Positions 7,857 to 14,981 of a DNA stretch of 64,000 nucleotides are shown here, in pieces. The position numbers and the translations under genes were made by a program. The notes under the pieces were generated by a model. The model was not told the origin of the DNA. It searched no databases and saw only the letters and a list, made by a program, of their open reading frames with translations. Source of the stretch: Sphingobacteriaceae bacterium (lineage in GTDB: Bacteria; Bacteroidota; Bacteroidia; UBA7662); the NCBI GenBank assembly GCA_013824115.1, contig PNNG01000034.1, positions 124,001-188,000 of the forward strand, written 5' to 3'. Within the stretch, counting starts at the first letter, position 1. The number at the start of each line of letters is the position of its first letter.

Positions 7857-9659
7857 TTAGGCGAATGGATAACGATTCTCTTCCAAAATTTTGGCAGCAA
7901 TGCTTCTACGCACCAGTTTTAAGTTCTCAGGCTGTGCCTTGGTGAAACGCTTCAATCCCAACAACATCATGCGCTGTTCATCGCCTTCTGCGAAGGCGTA
8001 AATGGCTTCTTTACCAGCATGGTTACACTTTTCGGCAGCCTGATGCATGAAGTTGATGGTCATGGCATAACGCTCTACGCAGGCAGCTTCGCCCAATCGA
8101 CCGGCCAGCTTCTCGGTTTTGAGGATAGCCGATTCTAAGGCATAAACCTGAATGGCCATGTCGGCAAGGCTCATCAAAATTTCCTGTTCATCGGCCAGCT
8201 TGGTCTGAAACTTCTGAACGGCAGCACCGGCAACCATGAGGGTGGCTTTTTTGAGTCCAGACAACACCTTTTTGGCAGGAGCGAGGTAGCTTTCATCTTC
8301 TTCGGCACCGAAATCTGGAATTTCCATGAGCTCTTGGGCTACTTTCATGGCTGGACCAATAAGGTCGAGTTCGCCTTTGAGGGCCTTGCGGAGCAGCATG
8401 TCTACCGTCAACATGCGGTTGATTTCGTTGGTGCCTTCATAGATGCGGCTAATACGCGCATCGCGGTAGGCAGCTTCCATGGGAGCATCGGCCGAATAGC
8501 CCATGCCGCCGTAAATCTGCACGCCTTCGTCGGCCACAAAAGCCATTGCTTCTGAGCAAAAAACCTTGATGATGGCACACTCTGCTGCATATTCCTCAAT
8601 GCCTTTGAGCTTGGCTTCAGCATCGTCAAGGCCTTTGTCTTTGAGGCGCTGCTGGTTGTTTTCGATGTCTTGACCGGCACGGTACAAGGCTGCATCGGCT
8701 ACATAAGCGGCTGTGGCCATATCGGCCAATTTGTGCTGAATGGCACCAAAGCTTCCGATGGTTTGTCCGAACTGCTTGCGCTCGTTGGCATACTGTGTGG
8801 CAAAGCCAATTACTTTGAAAGCAGCACCCACCACAGCAGCACCCAATTTGATACGACCAGCGTTGAGTACATTAACGGCGATTTTAAATCCACCGCCACG
8901 TTCGCCGAGCATGTTTTCTACGGGTACTTTCACCTTGTCGTAGAATACCTGGCGGGTCGATGAAGACTTCAAACCGAGTTTGTGTTCTTCTTCGTTCAGG
9001 CTCAAGCCGGTTACTTCGTCCTTGTGAAATACGAAGCCTGTGATGTTTTTATCGTCCTCAATGCGTGCAAATACGATGAACACATCGGCAAATCCGGCGT
9101 TCGAAATCCAGATTTTTTGACCGGTAATCTCGTAATGTTTGCCATCAGGGGTAAGTACAGCTTTGGTTTTGCCAGAATTCGCATCCGAACCGGCATCCGG
9201 CTCGGTGAGGTTATAGCAGGCAATCCATTCGCCGCTGGCTACCTTAGGTAGGTATTTATCAAGGAGTTCCTTGCTGCCGTAGTATTGAATGGGCAGGGTA
9301 CCAATGCCCGTGTGCGCACCAAAGGCGGTGGCCAACGAGCCGGTCATGCTGCTGATTTCTTCACAAATCAACATAGAAGTATTAAAGCCCATGCCCATGC
9401 CGCCATATGCTTCGGGTACGCTCACGCTGAGCAAGCCCATTTCACCGGCTTTTTTCATGAGTTCCTCCACCAAAGCGTAGTCGCCTTTTTCGAAGCGTTG
9501 CAAATGAGGCAATACTTCAGTTTTCATGAATTCCTTGGTGGCCTCAAACATCATGAGCTGTTCTTCGGTAAAATCTTCACGGATGAAGATATCGGCAGCC
9601 TTGGTTTCCTTTACGAGGAACTCGCCACCGCGCAATGATTTTTTTGTGCTGGTTTCCAT
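7857..9659 (-). CDS. fadE: Acyl-CoA dehydrogenase
   Basis: 600 residues, longer than the 380-residue short type and comparable to VLCAD-like enzymes. The FAD/acyl-CoA domain is visible through YNLTEPDAGSD, KIWISNAG and the catalytic-base region RIYEGTNEINR (Glu in YEGTNE). A helical C-terminal extension of about 170 residues follows. It should introduce the trans-2 double bond into acyl-CoA, passing electrons to ETF. It is the last gene of the operon marR-fadN-fadA-fadE, 12 bases after the thiolase stop, and is followed by a terminator. The gene order matches the fadN-fadA-fadE operon of Bacillus subtilis, which is the reason for the symbol. Confidence 0.92.
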   Translation of the reverse strand: METSTKKSLRGGEFLVKETKAADIFIREDFTEEQLMMFEATKEFMKTEVLPHLQRFEKGDYALVEELMKKAGEMGLLSVSVPEAYGGMGMGFNTSMLICEEISSMTGSLATAFGAHTGIGTLPIQYYGSKELLDKYLPKVASGEWIACYNLTEPDAGSDANSGKTKAVLTPDGKHYEITGQKIWISNAGFADVFIVFARIEDDKNITGFVFHKDEVTGLSLNEEEHKLGLKSSSTRQVFYDKVKVPVENMLGERGGGFKIAVNVLNAGRIKLGAAVVGAAFKVIGFATQYANERKQFGQTIGSFGAIQHKLADMATAAYVADAALYRAGQDIENNQQRLKDKGLDDAEAKLKGIEEYAAECAIIKVFCSEAMAFVADEGVQIYGGMGYSADAPMEAAYRDARISRIYEGTNEINRMLTVDMLLRKALKGELDLIGPAMKVAQELMEIPDFGAEEDESYLAPAKKVLSGLKKATLMVAGAAVQKFQTKLADEQEILMSLADMAIQVYALESAILKTEKLAGRLGEAACVERYAMTINFMHQAAEKCNHAGKEAIYAFAEGDEQRMMLLGLKRFTKAQPENLKLVRRSIAAKILEENRYPFA

Positions 9660-9671
9660 ATGGAGTGCTTT

Positions 9672-10844
9672 TTATAGTATTTCGTAAATTCCTGCTACGC
9701 CTTGACCTCCACCCACACAGGCGCTGATCATGCCGTATTTTTGATTGCGGCGGCGCATTTCGTTGAAGAGCTGCACCGAGAGTTTGGCGCCCGAACAACC
9801 CAGTGGATGACCCAAGGCAATGGCGCCGCCGTTCACATTGATGCGCTCGGGGTCGAGATCAAGTTCCTTAATCACCGCCAACGATTGTGCTGCAAAGGCT
9901 TCGTTGAGCTCAATTTGTTCGATATCGGCTTGCTTCAAACCGGCTTTTTTCAAAGCCAATGGAATAGCCGCAACCGGACCAATACCCATATAACGCGGAT
10001 CAACTCCCTGCGTGGCATAGCTCAGCATGCGGGCAATGGGCTTCAGGCCGAGTTCGTTCACCATTTTCTCCGACATCACCATCACGAAAGAGGCGCCATC
10101 CGACGTCTGCGAGGAATTTCCCGCCGTTACGCTGCCACCTGCGGCAAATACTGGCTTCAGCTTGGCCAAGGCCTCGATGTTGGTGTCTTTGCGTGGGCCT
10201 TCGTCGGTGTCAACCACAAATTCGCGGGTACGCTTCTTCATTTTCTCATCAACATACACCTCCTGCACAGTCACCGGCACAATTTCGTCTTTGAACTTGC
10301 CCGATTCGATGGCGGCGATGGCCTTTTTGTGGGAGTTGAAGGCGAAAAGGTCTTGCTCTTCTCGACCAATGCCGTATTTACCGGCCACTTGCTCGGCGGT
10401 GAGGCCCATGCTGGTGTAATAATCGCCGTGGGTAGAAGCTATTTTATAGTTGAGCGCTGTTTTCCAGCCCATCACAGGCACCAAGCTCATCGATTCGGTA
10501 CCACCGGCAATGATGCAATCGGCCATGCCCGAATGAATGCGGGTAGCTGCAATGGCAATGGCTTCGAGTCCCGACCCGCAATAGCGGTTAATCACCATGC
10601 CTGGTACATTGATGGGCAAGGAGAGGAGGGAGATGATGCGCCCCATTTGCATGCCTTGCTCGGCTTCGGGGACAGCGTTACCCACAATGAGGTCGTCGAC
10701 CCGGCTGGGATCCAACTGCGGAATGCTGGCTACGAGGTGTTTAATCACGTCGGCAGCGAGGTCGTCGGGACGGGTAAATCTGAACCCTCCCTTGGTTGCT
10801 TTTCCTACGGCAGTACGGTAGCCTGCCACAATGTATGCGTTCAT
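9672..10844 (-). CDS. fadA: Acetyl-CoA C-acyltransferase (3-ketoacyl-CoA thiolase)
   Basis: 390 residues, standard thiolase length. The acyl-accepting Cys89 lies in RYCGSGLEA, His346 in GHPLGCSGA and the second Cys376 in ACVGGGQG, so all catalytic residues are present. It cleaves 3-ketoacyl-CoA with CoA to give acetyl-CoA and a shortened acyl-CoA, the last step of each beta-oxidation turn. It begins 5 bases after the stop of the fadN-type gene and ends 12 bases before fadE, so the three enzymes are made together. A long open frame exists on the opposite strand but is a mirror effect of codon bias. Confidence 0.95.
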   Translation of the reverse strand: MNAYIVAGYRTAVGKATKGGFRFTRPDDLAADVIKHLVASIPQLDPSRVDDLIVGNAVPEAEQGMQMGRIISLLSLPINVPGMVINRYCGSGLEAIAIAATRIHSGMADCIIAGGTESMSLVPVMGWKTALNYKIASTHGDYYTSMGLTAEQVAGKYGIGREEQDLFAFNSHKKAIAAIESGKFKDEIVPVTVQEVYVDEKMKKRTREFVVDTDEGPRKDTNIEALAKLKPVFAAGGSVTAGNSSQTSDGASFVMVMSEKMVNELGLKPIARMLSYATQGVDPRYMGIGPVAAIPLALKKAGLKQADIEQIELNEAFAAQSLAVIKELDLDPERINVNGGAIALGHPLGCSGAKLSVQLFNEMRRRNQKYGMISACVGGGQGVAGIYEIL

Positions 10845-10849
10845 GTTCG

Positions 10850-13252
10850 TTAGTTTCGGAGTGGACGGCCTGATTTGAGGACAGATTGGATGCGCTCTAG
10901 GGTCTTTTTCTCACCCAAGAGTGAGAGGAAAGCTTCGCGCTCGAGGTCGAGCAAATATTGCTCGCTTACTTCTTGCGGATACGACAAGTCGCCGCCACAG
11001 ATGGCATAAGCCAATTTTTCGGCGATTTTTTTGTCGTGGTCGCTGATGTATTTGGCCATGTGCATGCCGTTGATGCCGGCGAGGAAGAGGGCCATGCCGC
11101 CGCGACCTTGCACTTTCACATTGTTGCGGGGCTGGGGCTGCACATAACCGGCTTCTGCCAGTTCCAAGGCCAGGCGCTTGGCATCAGCTAAATGCAAACG
11201 CTCGTTCATCGAAATGCGATCGCCCCGGCGCAGATAGCCCAAATCGAAGGCTTCGTAGGCCGAAGTAGCTACTTTGGCAGTCGCGATATTCATGAACGCA
11301 TGTTGCAGTGGATTGTATTCCACATCACCTTGCTGAATGCTGTCGGCCACGCGCAACGCCATTTCTTTGGTGCCCCCACCGGCCGGAATCACACCTACGC
11401 CTACCTCCACCAAACCGATGTAGGTTTCGGCAGCTGCCTGAACAGCGTCGGCGTGCAGGGTGAGTTCGCAACCACCGCCGAGGGTAAGTCCCTTAGGCGC
11501 TACCACCACCGGAATGCTCGAATAGCGTGCACGCATGGTGAATTTTTGGAAGGCACGGATGGCGAAATCGAGTTCGTCGTACTCTTGTTCCACCGCCAGC
11601 ATGAACACCATGCCCAAGTTGGCACCGGCTGAGAAGGTCGCTGAATCGTTGGCTACTACGAGCGCACGGTAATCTTTCTCCGCCAAATCAACTGCTTTGT
11701 GGAAGCCAGCTATCACTTCGCTGCCAATGCTGTTCATTTTGGTGTGGAACTCCAGGTTCAGCACGCCGTCGCCCATATCGATGACCGAGGTGCCACTGTT
11801 TTTCCAAACGGTTTTCTGACCGCGGAGCACATCGAGGGCCACGAGTTGCTGGCTGCCAGGAATGGGTTCGTAAGTACCGGTAGCGGGACTGTAATACAGT
11901 TTTTGTCCGTTTTCAATCTTGTAGAAATGCGTATGACCGGCTTCCAGCATTTGGTTGATCCAAGGTGCCGGTGCCTGACCGTACATGGTCATGAGGTTGG
12001 CCATGTCGCGCACGCCAACTGCATCCCAGGTAGCAAACGGGCCGAGCTCCCAACCGAAACCCGCCATCATGGCATCGTCTATTTGGTAGAGATGGTCGGC
12101 AATTTCGGGCATGCGGTGCGATACGTATTTAAAAAGGTAGATGAAGTTCATGCGGATGAACTCACCGGCTTTGTCGGGCATTTGCACCAGCATTTTCAAC
12201 CGCTTGCGCAGGTTGTCTTCGGCCTTGATGGGGTCGAGCAGCGGGAATTTTACCTTTTCCTGCGGACCGTATACCAGGGTTTGCAGGTTCAGCGAAAGGA
12301 TTTCTTTTTTGCCTTCTGCCGACTTCGACTTCTTATAAAATCCTTGCCCGGTTTTATCACCCAGCCAGTTGTTCTCCACCATTTTGGTGAGGAAGGAGGG
12401 AAGGGCGAAGAGATCGCGGGCTTCGTCGTTTGGACAATTGTCGGCAACGCCTTGTGCCACTTTCACCAGGGTATCGATACCCACCACGTCGCAGGTACGG
12501 AAGGTGGCCGATTTCGGCCGGCCTATGAGCGGACCTGAAAGCTTGTCGATGGCTTCGACACTCAGACCAAGCTTCTCCATGCTGTTGAACAAGGCCATGA
12601 TGCCAAAAACGCCCACGCGATTGGCAATAAAGGCGGGGGTATCCTTGGCCAATACGGTGGTTTTACCCAAAAACTTGCTACCAAACTGCATCAAGAAATC
12701 AGTTACTTCCGAATGCGTCTCGGGTGTTGGGATGATTTCGAGCAGCTTGAGGTAGCGGGGAGGATTGAAGAAGTGGGTACCGCAGAAATGCTGACGGAAA
12801 TCGTCGCTTCTACCAGCAGCCATCATATGAATGGGTATGCCTGAGGTATTCGATGTGACGAGTGTACCTGGCGTACGGTATTTTTCGACCTGTTCAAAAA
12901 CCTGTTGTTTGATTTTGAGGTTTTCGACCACCACTTCCATCACCCAGTCGGACTGAGCGATGCGGTGCATATCGTCTTCAAAGTTTCCGGTTTGAATGCG
13001 TGACGCAAACGATTTGTGATAGAGTGGGGCGGGGTTCGACTTGATGGCGGCTTGTAAGGCATCGTTTACAATGCGGTTGCGCACTTTTTTGTTGTCGAGG
13101 TCCAAACCAGCCGCTTTTTCAGCATCGTTGGGTTCACGCGGCACAATGTCGAGGAGCAACACCTGTACGCCTATGTTGGCAAAGTGACAGGCAATGCGCG
13201 ACCCCATGATGCCCGAACCCAGGATGGTTACCTGCTTAATGATTCGTTTCAT
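10850..13252 (-). CDS. fadN: 3-hydroxyacyl-CoA dehydrogenase / enoyl-CoA hydratase fusion, FadN type
   Basis: 800 residues from the ATG at 13252, chosen because the Rossmann motif GSGIMG then lies near residue 13 as usual; the start codon lies inside the 3' end of marR, overlapping it by 17 bases. The NAD-binding and C-terminal HAD domains come first (about 1-400) and the crotonase domain last (about 460-700), with SAGANLGM and GLTLGGGCELTLHAD forming the oxyanion region. This HAD-then-hydratase order is that of Bacillus FadN, the reverse of E. coli FadB. It catalyses hydration of enoyl-CoA and NAD-dependent oxidation of the 3-hydroxyacyl-CoA. Confidence 0.92.
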   Translation of the reverse strand: MKRIIKQVTILGSGIMGSRIACHFANIGVQVLLLDIVPREPNDAEKAAGLDLDNKKVRNRIVNDALQAAIKSNPAPLYHKSFASRIQTGNFEDDMHRIAQSDWVMEVVVENLKIKQQVFEQVEKYRTPGTLVTSNTSGIPIHMMAAGRSDDFRQHFCGTHFFNPPRYLKLLEIIPTPETHSEVTDFLMQFGSKFLGKTTVLAKDTPAFIANRVGVFGIMALFNSMEKLGLSVEAIDKLSGPLIGRPKSATFRTCDVVGIDTLVKVAQGVADNCPNDEARDLFALPSFLTKMVENNWLGDKTGQGFYKKSKSAEGKKEILSLNLQTLVYGPQEKVKFPLLDPIKAEDNLRKRLKMLVQMPDKAGEFIRMNFIYLFKYVSHRMPEIADHLYQIDDAMMAGFGWELGPFATWDAVGVRDMANLMTMYGQAPAPWINQMLEAGHTHFYKIENGQKLYYSPATGTYEPIPGSQQLVALDVLRGQKTVWKNSGTSVIDMGDGVLNLEFHTKMNSIGSEVIAGFHKAVDLAEKDYRALVVANDSATFSAGANLGMVFMLAVEQEYDELDFAIRAFQKFTMRARYSSIPVVVAPKGLTLGGGCELTLHADAVQAAAETYIGLVEVGVGVIPAGGGTKEMALRVADSIQQGDVEYNPLQHAFMNIATAKVATSAYEAFDLGYLRRGDRISMNERLHLADAKRLALELAEAGYVQPQPRNNVKVQGRGGMALFLAGINGMHMAKYISDHDKKIAEKLAYAICGGDLSYPQEVSEQYLLDLEREAFLSLLGEKKTLERIQSVLKSGRPLRN

Positions 13253-13712
13253 GATGTATGGTTTGATTTTTTTGGTCGAAAATGTGGTTTTCAGCAATGA
13301 GGGTGTTTACGGTGTCCATTACCCTGTAAAAGGCCTCTAAGTCGGTGGGAGATACGCTGTCTTGCACCTTGCGGTTGAATTGGCGCACTTTGTCCTTCGC
13401 TACCTCACGGGCCTCTTTGCCCAAATCGGTAAGGAATATTTTCACCGCGCGGCGATCGTTGGCATTGTAGCGGCGGCGTTCTATCCAGCCACGGTCTTCT
13501 ATATTATTGAGGATGCGGGTCATGCTTGAGGCTTCCATGCCTAGAAGGGGAGCTAGCTGGGTTACCTGGGTGCCGTCGTCGTCGATATGTAGGAGTACAA
13601 ACGCAGCCGATACACTTAGGTCGTATTGTTCCGCTTCTGTATTGTACATCCGTGCGATGTTCAACCAGGTAAGTTTGGTCTCAAAGCAGATGGTTCTTTT
13701 TTTCTGTGACAT
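13236..13712 (-). CDS. MarR family transcriptional regulator of the fad operon
   Basis: 158 residues from the ATG at 13712. The longer frame to 13748 is rejected because it would run through a 31-bp palindrome that looks like the operator. A winged helix-turn-helix is visible in VTQLAPLLGMEASSMTRIL (recognition helix) followed by the wing around RRRYNANDRRAVKIFLT, near residues 50-100, with dimerisation helices at both ends. It is the first gene of the beta-oxidation operon and its 3' end overlaps fadN. MarR proteins usually repress their own operon until a small ligand binds; acyl-CoA or a fatty acid would be the natural ligand here, which is inference. Confidence 0.9.
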   Translation of the reverse strand: MSQKKRTICFETKLTWLNIARMYNTEAEQYDLSVSAAFVLLHIDDDGTQVTQLAPLLGMEASSMTRILNNIEDRGWIERRRYNANDRRAVKIFLTDLGKEAREVAKDKVRQFNRKVQDSVSPTDLEAFYRVMDTVNTLIAENHIFDQKNQTIHHETNH

Positions 13713-13731
13713 AGGATTGTGGCCACAATAT

Positions 13732-13762
13732 AATATGCCTGCATACAATATGCAAGAATATT
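13732..13762. promoter_or_regulatory. Probable MarR operator (31-bp inverted repeat) over the marR promoter
   Basis: Core TGCATA (13740-13745), spacer CAA, TATGCA (13749-13754) is a perfect palindrome, and the outer arms AATAT (13732-13736) and ATATT (13758-13762) continue it with only two mismatched pairs between. The repeat begins 19 bases upstream of the marR ATG. A weak minus-strand promoter, TTG (13753-13751) then 20 bases then TATATTGT, is embedded in it. This is the layout of MarR autorepression. Confidence 0.65.
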
Positions 13763-13797
13763 AAAAATAAAAAGCAGCCCTCCTTAGAAGGCTGCTT
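13763..13797 (-). terminator. Hairpin with T-run, minus strand, no obvious gene to terminate
   Basis: AAGCAGCC (13772-13779) pairs with GGCTGCTT (13790-13797), and the minus strand then reads a T-rich run (13773-13763). The nearest upstream minus-strand start is not recognisable within 13800-13978, so it may shield the marR operator from read-through or be the remnant of a lost gene. Confidence 0.6.
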
Positions 13798-13800
13798 GTC

Positions 13801-13824
13801 GAATCCATGTTTCACTCCAAATCC
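13801..13824. repeat. 24-bp near-repeat, copy 1
   Basis: This stretch matches 14951-14974 at 22 of 24 positions, exactly 1150 bp apart; the core is ATCCATGTTTCACT. The two copies bracket the orphan lipoprotein gene at 13979-14659. The rest of 13825-13978 holds no gene that I can support. Confidence 0.6.
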
Positions 13825-13920
13825 GACCTTACGAAGTTAGCGATCAAACCTTAAAGCGGTGCTTATCCACACAAAACCGAAATAGTTGCGCAATTCGTTT
13901 TGCTTTTTCCGCATAATAAC

Positions 13921-13968
13921 ATTTGTATTTGGTGGATTCGATTTGCCTTTTTAATTTCGAATACAAAT
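13921..13968. promoter_or_regulatory. Inverted repeat ahead of the orphan lipoprotein gene
   Basis: ATTTGTATT (13921-13929) and AATACAAAT (13960-13968) are perfect 9-bp inverted copies with a 30-base spacer, ending 10 bases before the ATG at 13979. It could be a regulator site or a looped promoter element; function not shown. Confidence 0.35.
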
Positions 13969-13978
13969 CGACGGACTC

Positions 13979-14659
13979 ATGAAAAACTGTTTTAAATCAA
14001 TGGTTTGTGGATGGCGTTCCTTCATCAAACCAGCATTGTTACTAGGCCTTGTTGCTGTATTTTCAATTTCGATGGTGTCGTGCAGCAAAGACCGGGGGAT
14101 GAATCAATTTCACATCCAAGGGCAACTTGTAGAATTAGGAACCAACACGCCACTAAGGCATGCTGGGGTAAAATTCATCGTTTTCAAAAGCCACAAAAGC
14201 TCTCCACTGGTGAGTGCCGTGCACATCCCCGTTGATTCATTCGAAACAGATGCGAATGGAAGGTATGACCATGTTTTCAAAACGCCTGAGTTATTAGAGA
14301 ACTTCAGAGTCAAAATTGTAGGCACCATTCCTGGCTATTTTGGAAACCGGTATACCTATAATTTCACTAGTTCTGCAGATGCTTTGAAGAGAGTACATTT
14401 GGTTCGTATTGTGAGGTTTACTTTTAAAGTAGATAATCGAAATGGGAGCCCAAATGATATGTTTAGTTACATAATGCCTGGAATGGTAGGGTTTAATGGC
14501 TTTGCTGGTAATGAATTACATTCGTTTGAAAGCCAGCAAGGCGCCTTTTCACCCTTTACCATCAACTTTGGAGATTGGCAAACAGACTCTACTTATTTGA
14601 TTCCCATTTTCATTGACTCGCTCGAGTCTTACACCTACACACACGTAATTGGGAATTAA
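13979..14659 (+). CDS. Hypothetical lipoprotein
   Basis: 226 residues with an unusually long N-region before the hydrophobic core (about 16-33) and a lipobox SMVSC with the lipidated Cys near residue 35. After this comes a beta-rich segment, FHIQGQLVELGTNTPLRHAGV, which resembles the start of a carboxypeptidase-regulatory-like (CarboxypepD_reg) fold, then further strands to the C-terminus. No catalytic motif is seen. It stands alone, flanked on both sides by two copies of a 24-bp near-repeat and with an inverted repeat just upstream. Likely a cell-surface or periplasmic protein of unknown role, possibly recently acquired. Confidence 0.75.
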   Translation: MKNCFKSMVCGWRSFIKPALLLGLVAVFSISMVSCSKDRGMNQFHIQGQLVELGTNTPLRHAGVKFIVFKSHKSSPLVSAVHIPVDSFETDANGRYDHVFKTPELLENFRVKIVGTIPGYFGNRYTYNFTSSADALKRVHLVRIVRFTFKVDNRNGSPNDMFSYIMPGMVGFNGFAGNELHSFESQQGAFSPFTINFGDWQTDSTYLIPIFIDSLESYTYTHVIGN

Positions 14660-14981
14660 TAATTTGAACGCGAAGTTTCTTGGTTAGGTAGCAGATTTTG
14701 ATTTTCCAATTGCTAGAGATTTCGATTGACTTAATGTGACTGTTTTGGTAGTGTAATTTATCTGACACGATGAATCTTCGGATAGATTAAACTTGATCTG
14801 ATTGGATGCGCTTTGTGAGTAATTGCATTGACTAGCTAGGATGGAAGTTTGCGTGCCCAGCAGCGTAACTCTAAATATGATTTAATAAAATATACAATAC
14901 CAATAACTGAAAAACAGTAACCTTTTTGGCGGAAAAGGTGACGCACCATTGGATCCATGTTTCACTTCAAATCCAATTTTT
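14660..14981. other. 322-bp intergenic stretch
   Basis: No gene, tRNA or clear terminator is seen. It contains the second 24-bp near-repeat (14951-14974) next to a short hairpin CCTTTT/AAAAGG around 14920-14937, and must hold the promoter of the large T9SS gene, which I cannot pinpoint. Confidence 0.5.
14951..14974. repeat. 24-bp near-repeat, copy 2
   Basis: 22 of 24 bases identical to 13801-13824, same orientation. It ends 7 bases before the ATG of the large T9SS protein gene at 14982, so it forms part of that gene's leader. Confidence 0.6.

Noticed and set aside
9702-10853. 383-codon open frame on the plus strand opposite the thiolase gene
   Set aside because: Mirror frame caused by codon bias of fadA; the protein is His-rich with no domain, while the minus-strand frame has all thiolase motifs.
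11699-12538. 279-codon open frame opposite the fadN-type gene
   Set aside because: Antisense shadow of a gene with full HAD and hydratase motifs.
13863-13871. TTATCCACA, a perfect DnaA box
   Set aside because: Only one copy, no A+T-rich unwinding element or further boxes, and no dnaA or dnaN nearby. Not enough for an origin.
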